64,000 nt of DNA. Source: Candidatus Omnitrophota bacterium. GTDB taxonomy: Bacteria > Hinthialibacterota > Hinthialibacteria > Hinthialibacterales > Hinthialibacteraceae. The stretch covers positions 1 through 64,000 of the forward strand of contig JBFMBP010000070.1 of NCBI GenBank assembly GCA_040755155.1. Direction: 5' to 3'. The notes beneath the pieces are model-generated. The model was not told where the DNA came from and made no database searches. It saw only the letters and a list, made by a program, of their open reading frames with translations. Each line of letters opens with the position of its first letter. The stretch's first letter is position 1. The position numbers and the translations under genes were made by a program. Shown here in pieces: positions 6,911-15,432 of the stretch.

Positions 6911-9154
6911 TTATTCGCCGCCGGAATTGTTCTTTTCCACCCAACAATATTTCTTGAAATATTTCTCGAAGAACTTGCGCGCCAAGGCGGCGGGATCACC
7001 GGTTGGAGCGGAGGGATAGGATTCGTTTCCATGCGTCCAATTCTCTTCCCATTGCCGCACGTCCCGTTGAAACGCTTCCTCATCGAATGGTTTATTGTCT
7101 CGTAAAGACATATTCAGGCGGTCGATCAGCATCCGCCAGCGGGGAAGATAGAATCCCGTAATCAATCCAGACCATTCTTTGCGGGCGTAATCGTGCAGGT
7201 CGGAATCGCGCCCGCCCCAGAGGGTGAGCACATTGCGAGCGTTCCATTCGCATTGGCGCTTTTCTTTTTCGTCGCCGCCCCAGCGTTTGGCGTCTTCCAG
7301 CCATTTTCCCAAGAGAAATTCTTCGCGGGACGCCAATAGTTCGTCCAAGTCCTTAAAGAGTTGCAAGAAATCCTGCGAAGCCGAGGCGAAAGTTCTCTTA
7401 TCCTTTTCCTGGAAAGCGGCGATCATGCGGAGGTTTAAAGGATCCGAGAGCGACGATAAAACCTGGCGAGTAACATTAACCAAATCGAATTGATAACTAT
7501 CCACTTTCCCAAGTTCCCTCGAGCATTGCAGCAATTGTTCCCAAGCCAGGGCAATTGTAAGCGCTTCGGATGGAATATGCGCGGCTTCCAAAGTAGCAGT
7601 CCCGCTGGAGATGGCGGGACGGGCGCAAATCGCCGAACTCGTCCGGGACGCGCCGGAATATGCGGAATTCAGTAATAATTCCCATGCTTTTTCTGCGGGA
7701 GGAAGCCGGCGTCCGTAGCGCCGATGAGCATATTGCGCCATCCATTCGCCGAGATCGACAGGCTGACTGCGCCAAGCCATTTCCGTCATGAAATCGAAGG
7801 CGGCGGGATTGTAATCAAGTCCTTCCTGGATCATGCCGATTCCCGATAGTCTGCCGCGCTGGGGATCGTTCATGGCGGCGAAAAGGTCTTGGTTGATTCG
7901 CGGCAACCGCCCATGAAGATGAACCGTGTTTCCGAAATTTTGCAGGATGCACCAAATCCACGGCTGGCCGTAGAACGATTCCGTTTGATTCCACACCGGC
8001 GATTCGTCGCAGTAAAGATCGAGGACGATCAGCCGTTCGCCGGGGACGGATTGCAGAAACGCTTTCGCCTGCGGCGGCCGCCAAAATTCTCGATTATTGT
8101 AGAAAATCCATCCCTGCATTACCCATACCGCCAGCGGATCGGCGGCGGCCATCGCCCCGCAAATCGCTTTGCCCATCGCATCCAGAAATTGGGGATCGCT
8201 ACTGGGCGGCGTCATTTCGATAAAGGTATCGGCGGCGTACAGATGATCGCTGCCGAAGAGTTTCGTCTGCGCTTCGACGAAACTCTTGCCGATGCGCGCA
8301 AACAATGGATCGAGCGGATCGAGAAAATAAGTATCCCACTCGATCCAACGAATTTTCTGCAATTTGGCGTCAGGAAATTTTTCTTGAATCGCTGGGGGAA
8401 CATGGCCGGTGAATCCCTGCAAAACCGGCGTCATGCCCAACTCGCGTTCCCGCGCTAAAATTTTCTGCTGCAATTCCGCGCGCCGGTCGATCCAGTCCGC
8501 CGCCAAGGGTCCGCCCCAGCCGTCGAGACAGCCCATCCAGCCGAAGGGCAGATAAGGCGGACCGGCGAGAAAATCCTCCAGCTGCTTCTCGCTCAAACCC
8601 AAATCGCGCAGTAAAATCCGCCATACCGCTTCTTCCCCCGTAACCGCCAGCGGCATATTGATTCCATTAAGCGCCATCCAGTCGATCATGCGCTCCCATT
8701 GCGGCCAATCCCACCACGCCAGCGAATAGCCGAAGCAGCAATAGTTGAAGAAATAACGATAGCGATGGGGGCTGATTTGGCGGATTTTCTTGTCCACGGA
8801 GGGTAAGGGATCGGGAAGATTCAATTGCGAACCATTCCAGGAAAAATCGGCGCGGGCGTAATATTTCAGATACCAGTTCAACGCCGAGCAAAGAGCCACG
8901 CCATTCGAACCGCGCAAGATAATCTTATGGTCTTGGCTTTCGATTTCGAAAACGTCTTTCCCGTCTTCCTGCGAGATGGATTCCATGACGAATGCGCCAG
9001 CCTGCTTTGGAATCAATCGCGTCAACACGCCATGCGCCGCTTGGATCGCGTCCTTCTTCTCCTCTCCCTTGGCATTTAAGGCTACGACTGCCAAGCCAAG
9101 GATAGCCATAAATAGAAATGCAGTTTTTTTGTTATATTTTTTCTTCATTTTCAT
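6911..9154 (-). CDS. Secreted alpha-N-acetylglucosaminidase, GH89
   Basis: The 747-residue protein is full length for the NAGLU/GH89 family. It has an N-terminal signal peptide (about 1-29), a small N-terminal alpha/beta domain (about 35-120), a TIM barrel and an all-alpha C-terminal domain. Recognised motifs include RYRYFFNYCCFGYSLAWWDW, NGINMPLAVTGEEA, YAADTFIEM with the likely acid/base Glu313, PWIWCILQNFG, and GIGMIQEGLDYNP with the likely nucleophile Glu444. These two positions sit almost exactly where human NAGLU has Glu316 and Glu446. It removes terminal alpha-linked GlcNAc from glycans, presumably in the periplasm or outside. The GAGG Shine-Dalgarno sequence lies seven bases before the ATG at 9154. 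It is divergent from the downstream repeat region and convergent with the pseudopilin. Confidence 0.93.
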   Translation of the reverse strand: MKMKKKYNKKTAFLFMAILGLAVVALNAKGEEKKDAIQAAHGVLTRLIPKQAGAFVMESISQEDGKDVFEIESQDHKIILRGSNGVALCSALNWYLKYYARADFSWNGSQLNLPDPLPSVDKKIRQISPHRYRYFFNYCCFGYSLAWWDWPQWERMIDWMALNGINMPLAVTGEEAVWRILLRDLGLSEKQLEDFLAGPPYLPFGWMGCLDGWGGPLAADWIDRRAELQQKILARERELGMTPVLQGFTGHVPPAIQEKFPDAKLQKIRWIEWDTYFLDPLDPLFARIGKSFVEAQTKLFGSDHLYAADTFIEMTPPSSDPQFLDAMGKAICGAMAAADPLAVWVMQGWIFYNNREFWRPPQAKAFLQSVPGERLIVLDLYCDESPVWNQTESFYGQPWIWCILQNFGNTVHLHGRLPRINQDLFAAMNDPQRGRLSGIGMIQEGLDYNPAAFDFMTEMAWRSQPVDLGEWMAQYAHRRYGRRLPPAEKAWELLLNSAYSGASRTSSAICARPAISSGTATLEAAHIPSEALTIALAWEQLLQCSRELGKVDSYQFDLVNVTRQVLSSLSDPLNLRMIAAFQEKDKRTFASASQDFLQLFKDLDELLASREEFLLGKWLEDAKRWGGDEKEKRQCEWNARNVLTLWGGRDSDLHDYARKEWSGLITGFYLPRWRMLIDRLNMSLRDNKPFDEEAFQRDVRQWEENWTHGNESYPSAPTGDPAALARKFFEKYFKKYCWVEKNNSGGE

Positions 9155-9194
9155 GAGCCTCGATTCGTACTAGATTGTTGCGTATATTGCGTTA

Positions 9195-9327
9195 TTGAAT
9201 CACGGATTTCGCGGATTCTTTTGGATTCCACGGAGAAATCTTTCGTACTGCGTGATTTCTTACATCAACCGTTTTTCTTTTCTTTTTTTCGTGTTTTTCT
9301 TTTTCATTTCGTGCTTTCGTGATTCAA
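9195..9327. repeat. TTGAATCACG repeat, copy B
   Basis: Second copy of the element, with inverted ends TTGAATCACG (9195-9204) and CGTGATTCAA (9318-9327), and the shared inner blocks CGGATTCTTTTGGATTCCACGG and TTTTTCGTGTTTTTC. It is preceded by the same GCGTTA that precedes copy A. It fills the gap between the GH89 and PL22 genes. A degenerate outer arm (TTGCGCTTACATTCGA) follows at about 9361. Confidence 0.85.
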
Positions 9328-9366
9328 ACGGCAATAGTAAGTGATTCCTTAAATTACCCATTGCGC

Positions 9367-10515
9367 TTACATTCGATTATAAAAAAAATCTCTCGGAATT
9401 TCTACAACATAAACTTGCGAATATCCACTGCGGTCGCTGGTAAATGCAGCGTAACGGCGCGACGGGCTGAACGAGGGATGAGGATGCGTCCATTGCGGCC
9501 CGTAAACCGTATCGGTTTTCATTTCCATCCAAGTACTTTCGGCGGCGGCGCCGAGGCCGCTGCAGCGGGCGGCGGCTTCGAAATCGGCTTTCTCCGCATA
9601 GCGCGTCTTCATCCACTGCGAACCGGCATTGCTGCTTTGAGGAAAGCAAACGGTCGTGCGCTTGCCCGTGGCCGTTTCCACCAGCTGCAAGCCGATGTCG
9701 GGATGATTAGTATCGCAGAGAATATAGCGCCCGTCGCGGCTGGGGCTGATATGCCAGGCGTTGAATTCCGCAATCGTATGAATCTCGCCGTTGGATAGGT
9801 TCATCCGTTTAATGGCGTAAGGCCAATAGACGAAAACCAAATCGCCCGTATCGCCCAACCAGGTTTCATGAACGACGTATTCGTCATTAGTATGCGAGTA
9901 TAAGCAACGCAGACCAGTTCCATCACGTCGGATGAGGTGCATTCGCGGCGCGGGATCTTGAGCGAATTCGATGCAATTGGAATCGGTAGGGTGGAATTGG
10001 GGATGAACAATGACGTTCCGTTGGCGATAGACGATCGACGCTTCGCCGCCCTGCGCCGAGCATACTGCAATTCCGTTTTCTCCCTTTAAGCGAATAGCGG
10101 ACGTCAACCAACGCCCATCGGAGGAAAGATCGACTTCGCCCAGTCTGCCGCCGGGAAACTGCGCCAAAGTTTTTTCCGTTAGATCGTCTAAATATAGAGC
10201 GACGATTCGATCCGCTTGCGTGAAATAAACGATGGTTCCGTCATGGGAAATAACGGCGGAAAAACTGTTTATATCCGCCGCATCCGTCAATTGCAGTATC
10301 GTCCCTACGGGAAAATCCGCGCAGTAAAAATTGGCCGTTCCATTGCGAAATCCCGCAAAAAAAAGATGCTTTTCGTCCGGCGAAAAGGATGACGTTAAAA
10401 AATACAAATGATGATGAATGCTGGGATGATTCGTGATTTGCCAAACAATTGCGCCGGTGCGCTCGTCTTGCGTCCGTTGAATTTCTCGCGGCCATTCCCT
10501 GCCCTTGCCGTTCAC
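9367..10515 (-). CDS. Oligogalacturonate lyase, PL22-type beta-propeller
   Basis: PL22 enzymes cleave unsaturated and saturated digalacturonates from pectin breakdown by beta-elimination. The 382-residue product has the usual length and a seven-bladed propeller pattern, with repeated blocks such as SFSPDEKHLFFAG, ISHDGTIVYFT, SSDGRWLTSAIR and FSPSRRYAAFTSDRSGYSQVYVV. The manganese-binding signature QxxHxH of the family is intact in PQWTHPHPSF (about 340-349), and HETWLGDTGD and NHPDIGLQLV match other active-site strands. There is no signal peptide, consistent with a cytoplasmic enzyme. I chose the GTG at 10515 because GGAGG lies eight bases upstream; an in-frame GTG at 10545 lacks this. It is divergent from the oxidoreductase gene at 10646. 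This is the clearest evidence for pectin use in the window. Confidence 0.88.
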   Translation of the reverse strand: MNGKGREWPREIQRTQDERTGAIVWQITNHPSIHHHLYFLTSSFSPDEKHLFFAGFRNGTANFYCADFPVGTILQLTDAADINSFSAVISHDGTIVYFTQADRIVALYLDDLTEKTLAQFPGGRLGEVDLSSDGRWLTSAIRLKGENGIAVCSAQGGEASIVYRQRNVIVHPQFHPTDSNCIEFAQDPAPRMHLIRRDGTGLRCLYSHTNDEYVVHETWLGDTGDLVFVYWPYAIKRMNLSNGEIHTIAEFNAWHISPSRDGRYILCDTNHPDIGLQLVETATGKRTTVCFPQSSNAGSQWMKTRYAEKADFEAAARCSGLGAAAESTWMEMKTDTVYGPQWTHPHPSFSPSRRYAAFTSDRSGYSQVYVVEIPRDFFYNRM

Positions 10516-10645
10516 GTTCGCAGCCTCCGTAAAAGAAATCGTCACTACTATTAACAGACGCCCTCCATATCCTTCAAGGCGCTATTACGGTAGGATAAAA
10601 AAAAATGAATGGCTATTGCCGATAACTTATTCGAGGAGAATAACC

Positions 10646-11890
10646 ATGCAAGCGAATCATTCCACTCGCCGCGTTTTTCTATCCGCCGCCGCCGGGACGC
10701 TGGGGATGTTATCCACTACCGCCCTGGCGCCCGCCAGCGTTTTAGGCGCCAACGACCGGCTGCGCATCGCCATCATCGGCTGCGGGGGACGCGGGACGTA
10801 TTTGATGGAAACGGCGCAGAGTTTGGATAAAGAATGCTCTGTGGAAATTGCAGCGGTTTGCGACGTATCCAAGAAAGCGATGCAAGCGGCGGCAACTAAG
10901 GCGGCTAATGCGGCAGGCCGCCAGCCTTTCGCTCATCAACGATATAGAGAAATCCTTTCCCGCAACGATGTGGACGCCGTCATGATCGCCACCGCCGATT
11001 TCGCCCACGCCCGCATTCTTACGGAAGCGGCGCTGGCGGGCAAGCACGCCTACTGCGAAAAGCCTATGTCCAACAACATCGCCGACGCCAACGCGGCGGT
11101 AGACGCCGTCGAAGCCAAGAAGGTCATTTGCCAGGTGGGTACGCAGCGCCGCAGCCATGTTCCCCATCATCAAGCGGTGGAATTGGTACGCTCCGGCGTT
11201 CTCGGCATTGTTTCTGAAATTGAATGCCAATACAACCGCTGCGAAGGCAGTTGGCTGCGCGATTATTCCGGCGTGCAAAAAGACGATGTGGATTGGGATC
11301 AATTTCTCATGAACTTGCCCAAACGGGAATTCGATCCTTGTCGCTACCGCTGCTGGCATTTATTCAAGGATTATTCCATCGGTCTTGCGGGTCTGCTCGG
11401 CGCTCACGTCATCGACGTCGGCCCTTGGTTCATGGACGATCCGCTGCCACTCTGCGCCAGCGCGGAAGGCGCGACGCTGGTTTGGAAAGAAAAACGCGAG
11501 CAGTACGATACATTGGAAAGCGTCTTTCAATTTCCGAAAGGCTTTCTCCTGTGCTTCACTTCCCGCCTGGGCAATTCCGCTGGAGGCACCGAAACGCAAA
11601 TTCGCGGAACCAAGGGAACCTTCGATACGGCGACGCTGACGGCGTCCGGCGAGGGCGGGGGAAGAGACGCCATTAAAGAACCTATCAAGATCAATCAGGT
11701 AGGCTTCCCCGACTGGAGCGACGCCAAGCCGCATATTAAAAACTGGCTCGACTGCATCCGCAGCGGCAAGAAGCCCAACGCCGACGTCCACGCGGGATAC
11801 TCGCATTCCGTGGCGTCCATCATGGCGCATCAAGCCGCAGACCTAGGCCGCCGCTTGCGCTACGATCCTGCAAAGCGGGATATCGTTTAG
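10646..11890 (+). CDS. Tat-exported Gfo/Idh/MocA-family oxidoreductase
   Basis: The 414-residue protein starts with a twin-arginine signal (TRRVFLSAAAGTLGML, ending near APASVLG). An NAD(P)-binding Rossmann fold follows with IAIIGCGGRG, and the family EKP motif appears in CEKPMSNN (Lys139). The C-terminal beta-sheet domain contains GAHVIDVGPWFM and WLDCIRSGKKPNADV, typical of secreted Gfo/Idh proteins abundant in Planctomycetota-like bacteria. Such proteins oxidise or reduce sugars with tightly bound NAD. The substrate is unknown. GAGGAG (10633-10638) precedes the ATG at 10646; a longer upstream frame lacks a signal. A small GC hairpin (11917-11941) follows the gene, before the sugar transporter genes on the same strand. 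Confidence 0.88.
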   Translation: MQANHSTRRVFLSAAAGTLGMLSTTALAPASVLGANDRLRIAIIGCGGRGTYLMETAQSLDKECSVEIAAVCDVSKKAMQAAATKAANAAGRQPFAHQRYREILSRNDVDAVMIATADFAHARILTEAALAGKHAYCEKPMSNNIADANAAVDAVEAKKVICQVGTQRRSHVPHHQAVELVRSGVLGIVSEIECQYNRCEGSWLRDYSGVQKDDVDWDQFLMNLPKREFDPCRYRCWHLFKDYSIGLAGLLGAHVIDVGPWFMDDPLPLCASAEGATLVWKEKREQYDTLESVFQFPKGFLLCFTSRLGNSAGGTETQIRGTKGTFDTATLTASGEGGGRDAIKEPIKINQVGFPDWSDAKPHIKNWLDCIRSGKKPNADVHAGYSHSVASIMAHQAADLGRRLRYDPAKRDIV

Positions 11891-12048
11891 CGAAGATTCT
11901 TCACAAACGCCAAGACGCGAAGCGGGATGGCCTCGCTTCGCGCCGGAACGGCGTTCTAGAGCGCATTGACTCCACACCGGCGCTTTGATAATCTTGCTCG
12001 TAATTTAAAATCTTTCTCTATCATTTCCATTCGAGAATTTTTAATAGC

Positions 12049-13101
12049 ATGATGAATATCCGGCGTTCGTTCGATACGTTTGGGATGGGGCTGATCTTCC
12101 TCGTCCTTTGCCTCTTTTTTTGGACGCAATCGGACCGGTTTCTCACGCCGCAAAACTTTTCCAACCTGCTCGTTCAATCCACCGTCAACATCATCATCGC
12201 CACGGGTATGACCTTCGTGATCTGCGCGGCGGAAATCGATCTATCCGTTGGTTCTTTACTAGCGTTATGCGGCATGATTACCGCCTTTACGCTGCGCTGC
12301 GATCCGGAAACCGGATTGAATCTGCCCATGAGTTTTGCGGGATACGTTCAAAGCGCCTTGCCATATCTTTTTCCCGGCGTCTTCGGCTGGTGGCTGTTGG
12401 CGGGAGGACTCTTTCTGGTTATATCTCTGCTGCCAGGGATTCTTGCGGGATTGTTGACGGGTTTGATGGTCGTAAAGTTCAGCGTCCCTAGTTTCATCGT
12501 CACGCTGGGGCTGATGATGATCGACCGAGGATTAGCCCGCTATCTCACCAACGCCCAGCAAATCACGGGGATGCCCTTGCCTTTCATGACTATCGGTTCG
12601 GGATGGCTGCAAATCGGAGGGCGCGATATTTTGCCCTATTCCGTTATTATTGCATTCTCCATCGTTATCATCGGCGCGTTGCTGCTTTCCCGCAGCCGGT
12701 TCGGGCGAAACATCCTCGCCGTGGGCGGCAATATCCAAGCCAGTTATCTCAGCGGCGTTCCCGTGAACCGAACCCGTTGCCTGGCGTTCGCCGTTTCCGG
12801 ATTCTGCGTAGCGGCGGCGTCCATCGTGCAAACTTCGCGCATCTTCATCGGCGATCCCAACGCGGGCGAAGGCTACGAACTCAACGCCATCGCCGCCGTC
12901 ATTATCGGCGGCGCCAGCCTATTCGGCGGAAAAGGGTCCGTCTTGGGAACGCTCTTCGGCGCGCTTATTATCGGCGTTCTCCGCAACGGCCTCGACCTGA
13001 TGGGCGTAACCGATCACATTAAGCAGATTGTCATCGGCGCGATGATCGTGTTAGCCGTACTCCTCGATTATTACCGCCGAAAGTTATATCGTTCCGCATA
13101 G
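12049..13101 (+). CDS. Ribose-type ABC sugar transporter permease (RbsC-like)
   Basis: The 350-residue product is a polytopic inner-membrane permease of the carbohydrate uptake type 2 family. It has about eight to ten hydrophobic segments and the family signatures TGMTFVICAAEIDLSVGSLLAL near the N-terminus and IIGGASLFGGKGSVLGTLFG near the C-terminus, which match RbsC, XylH and AraH. It would form the membrane channel for a pentose or hexose. The substrate-binding protein and a ribokinase follow on the same strand, but no ATPase (RbsA) gene is present upstream or downstream in the window. Two ATG codons are adjacent (12049 and 12052) with no strong Shine-Dalgarno sequence. Sugar identity is not determined by sequence alone. 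Confidence 0.9.
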   Translation: MMNIRRSFDTFGMGLIFLVLCLFFWTQSDRFLTPQNFSNLLVQSTVNIIIATGMTFVICAAEIDLSVGSLLALCGMITAFTLRCDPETGLNLPMSFAGYVQSALPYLFPGVFGWWLLAGGLFLVISLLPGILAGLLTGLMVVKFSVPSFIVTLGLMMIDRGLARYLTNAQQITGMPLPFMTIGSGWLQIGGRDILPYSVIIAFSIVIIGALLLSRSRFGRNILAVGGNIQASYLSGVPVNRTRCLAFAVSGFCVAAASIVQTSRIFIGDPNAGEGYELNAIAAVIIGGASLFGGKGSVLGTLFGALIIGVLRNGLDLMGVTDHIKQIVIGAMIVLAVLLDYYRRKLYRSA

Positions 13102-13153
13102 ATCATTAAGACGCAATTCTTAAAGATAAGAAAAAATTGGAGGACATAGCACC

Positions 13154-14107
13154 ATGATCCGGCGTCAATTTCTGGCAGGCATGGGCGCGGCTTTGGGATC
13201 CGCCGTCCGCGTATCCCCCGCCTCGGCCGCCAGCAAAAAATATCGCATTGCGCTCGTTATGAAAGCGCTTTCCAATCCCTTCTTTCACGCTATGGAATTA
13301 GGAGCGCGGGAAGAAGCGGAGAAGCTCGGCGTGGAACTGCTTGTGCAGGGAACGAACAAAGAAACCGACATCACGCAGCAAGTGAGCATCGTGGAGAATT
13401 TCGTCACGCAGCAGGTGGACGCCCTCGTCATTGCGCCCGCTAGTTCTTCGGGCCTGGTTCCGGTTCTCTTCCGCGCTCAGTCTCAAGGCGTTTACGTCGT
13501 CAATATCGACAATCCCCTCGACGAAGCTGCCAAAAAGCAGATTCAACTGCAATGCCCCTTCATCGGCTCCGACAATGCGCTGGGCGCTTCGTTAGCCGTC
13601 CACGATCTCATCGCCGCGATGGGAGGCGTTGGCGAGGCCGCCATTCTGGAGGGCATCCCCGGCGTCATTAACGCCGAGTTGCGCAAAAAAGGCGCGATGA
13701 GAATCTTCGACGCCGAGCCGCAAATCAAAGTCGTCGCTTCCAATACGGCGGAATGGGAGACGGAAAAGGGCTACAGCGTTTTCACCAACATCCTCACCGC
13801 CCATCCCAACATCAAAGGGCTTTTCGCCGCCAACGACAACATGGCGCTCGGCGCCATCCGCGCCATCGACGCAGCGGGAAAAAGCGGTCAGATCGCCGTC
13901 ACTTCCTACGACAATCTGCAACCGGCGCAGGAAGCGATTCTGGGCGGAAAGATTATTTCCACCATCGAACAGCATCCCGAGTTGATGGGAGCATACGGGG
14001 TCAGAGCGGCGAAAGACCATCTCGACGGCAAGGAGGTTCCCAATTATATTCCCACGCCGCTGGAAGTCATCGATTACCGCTATTTGATTCTCAACAAGAA
14101 AAAATAA
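13154..14107 (+). CDS. Periplasmic sugar-binding protein of a ribose-type ABC transporter (RbsB-like)
   Basis: The 317-residue protein has an N-terminal twin-arginine-like signal (IRRQFLAGMGAALGSA, cleavage near ASAAS). The type I periplasmic binding protein fold follows. Motifs include ALVMKALSNPFFHAMELGA, DALVIAPASSSGLVPV, VVNIDNPLD, LFAANDNMALGAIRAI and VTSYDNLQPAQEAI, matching the two lobes of RbsB-like proteins. GGAGG precedes the ATG at 13154. It lies 52 bases after the permease and 104 bases before the ribokinase start, so the three are likely co-transcribed. Export by Tat rather than Sec suggests folding before export, which is uncommon for this family. Confidence 0.9.
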   Translation: MIRRQFLAGMGAALGSAVRVSPASAASKKYRIALVMKALSNPFFHAMELGAREEAEKLGVELLVQGTNKETDITQQVSIVENFVTQQVDALVIAPASSSGLVPVLFRAQSQGVYVVNIDNPLDEAAKKQIQLQCPFIGSDNALGASLAVHDLIAAMGGVGEAAILEGIPGVINAELRKKGAMRIFDAEPQIKVVASNTAEWETEKGYSVFTNILTAHPNIKGLFAANDNMALGAIRAIDAAGKSGQIAVTSYDNLQPAQEAILGGKIISTIEQHPELMGAYGVRAAKDHLDGKEVPNYIPTPLEVIDYRYLILNKKK

Positions 14108-14126
14108 ATTCGGCGGCGTTCAGCAT

Positions 14127-14160
14127 GTAGGGTGGGCTCAAAGCGAAGCGTAGCCCACCA
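14127..14160 (+). repeat. GTAGGGTGGG hairpin repeat, copy 2
   Basis: GTAGGGTGGGCTCAAAGC followed by GAAGCGTAGCCCACCA is the reverse complement of the copies at 6146-6183 and 50307-50344. It lies in the short gap between the sugar-binding protein and the ribokinase, so it is probably transcribed within the operon. Confidence 0.85.
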
Positions 14161-14211
14161 ACTCCTTCTAAAGGTGTTTCAGAAGAGTAACGACGAACAA
14201 GGATTCCTTCT

Positions 14212-15141
14212 ATGGGAAATATCTACGTGGTTGGCAGTTCCAATACGGATATGGTGGTGAAATGCAAATCCCTTCCTGGTCCGGGCGAAACGGTTCTAGG
14301 CGGCGAATTCGTCCAGGTTCGAGGAGGCAAAGGCGCCAACCAAGCGGTCGCCGCCGCTCGTTTGGGCGGAAACGTCTCTTTTTTTTGCCGCGTAGGAAAC
14401 GACGCATTTGGACTACAAAGTTTGGAAGAGTATAAGAAAGAAGGCATCGACGCTTCGAACATCGTTGTCGATAACAGCGGCGCTTCGGGCGTAGCGTTGA
14501 TCGTCGTCGACGGCAAAGGCGAAAACTACATCGCCGTAGCCCCCGGCGTCAACGCCAACCTGAGGCCGGACGACGTAGAGCCGCTGCGCTCCCTGTTGAA
14601 ACCGGGGGACGTCGTCCTTATGCAATTGGAAATTCCGATGGATACTGTTATGCGCGCGGCGCAAATCGGCGATGAAAAAGGGGCGCTCGTCATTCTTAAT
14701 CCCGCTCCCGCTCCCGCTAAAGGATTGCCAAAATCCATCTGCCATTGCCTCGATTTCATCCTGCCCAATCGCCATGAAGCGGAGGCGCTCGTCGGCGCGA
14801 AAACCGTTCCCGAAGTCATGAGCCAGGGATTATTGGAAACCGGCATTACCAACGTTATCATCACTCTCGGCAAAAGCGGCTGCATATGGTCCAACAAACA
14901 CGGCGTCCAATCCTTGCCCGCCTATCCTGTGAAAGCCATGGACTCGACGGCGGCGGGTGACGCCTTCGCCGGAGGGCTGGCTGTCGCCCTCACCAAGGGA
15001 TGGAGCGTTCCCAAAGCCATTCAATGGGCGCAAAAAGCGGCGGCGTTATCCGTCATGCGGATGGGGGCGCAAACCTCTCTTCCCACGCTCGAAGAAATCG
15101 ATAATTACCCATTTCCTGATATCCCAGAATATAAAGAATAA
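14212..15141 (+). CDS. rbsK: Ribokinase
   Basis: The 309-residue protein is a PfkB-family kinase of normal ribokinase length. It carries the N-terminal GGKGANQA motif (substrate site) and the C-terminal ATP/anion-hole motif TAAGDAF with catalytic Asp250 (family consensus GAGDxF, here TAAGD). VVGSSNTDMVV and FFCRVGNDAFG are typical of RbsK. It would phosphorylate D-ribose, or a similar pentose, at C5 after uptake by the RbsC/RbsB proteins encoded just upstream. It ends the transport operon: a strong intrinsic terminator starts 20 bases after the stop codon. There is no RbsD pyranase gene beside it. Confidence 0.92.
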   Translation: MGNIYVVGSSNTDMVVKCKSLPGPGETVLGGEFVQVRGGKGANQAVAAARLGGNVSFFCRVGNDAFGLQSLEEYKKEGIDASNIVVDNSGASGVALIVVDGKGENYIAVAPGVNANLRPDDVEPLRSLLKPGDVVLMQLEIPMDTVMRAAQIGDEKGALVILNPAPAPAKGLPKSICHCLDFILPNRHEAEALVGAKTVPEVMSQGLLETGITNVIITLGKSGCIWSNKHGVQSLPAYPVKAMDSTAAGDAFAGGLAVALTKGWSVPKAIQWAQKAAALSVMRMGAQTSLPTLEEIDNYPFPDIPEYKE

Positions 15142-15161
15142 CCATCGATCCGAATAAAACG

Positions 15162-15203
15162 AAAGAAGGGATCAAACCCGCTGGCTTGATCTCTTCTTTT
15201 TTT
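15162..15203 (+). terminator. Rho-independent terminator after rbsK
   Basis: AAGAAGGGATCAA (15163-15175) pairs with TTGATCTCTTCTT (15186-15198), with one G-T wobble, around a 10-base loop. The right arm runs into TTTTTTT (15197-15203). The rest of the gap to 15432 shows a TTGACA at 15299-15304, but no convincing -10 box at the right distance. Confidence 0.88.
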
Positions 15204-15432
15204 ATAGGGATAGCCTGGATCGATCCGTCTCATCCACGCTGCCCAGACGCGGCAGGAACCGCCTTCTTTACGAGAGGCGTCCCAAATTACAAGAACAGTT
15301 GACAAGACAGGATATTTTATGAATTAATCATGCGGAATGGCGATTACGAATTACGCCATGTATTCCATACAGATAAACGTAGAGGAAAGCCGTCAACCTA
15401 TTCGAAATAAAACTTCGGGAAGGAGAATCGTA

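Noticed and set aside
15299-15327. Promoter for the isomerase-like gene
   Set aside because: TTGACA is present but no acceptable -10 box occurs at 16 to 18 bases.
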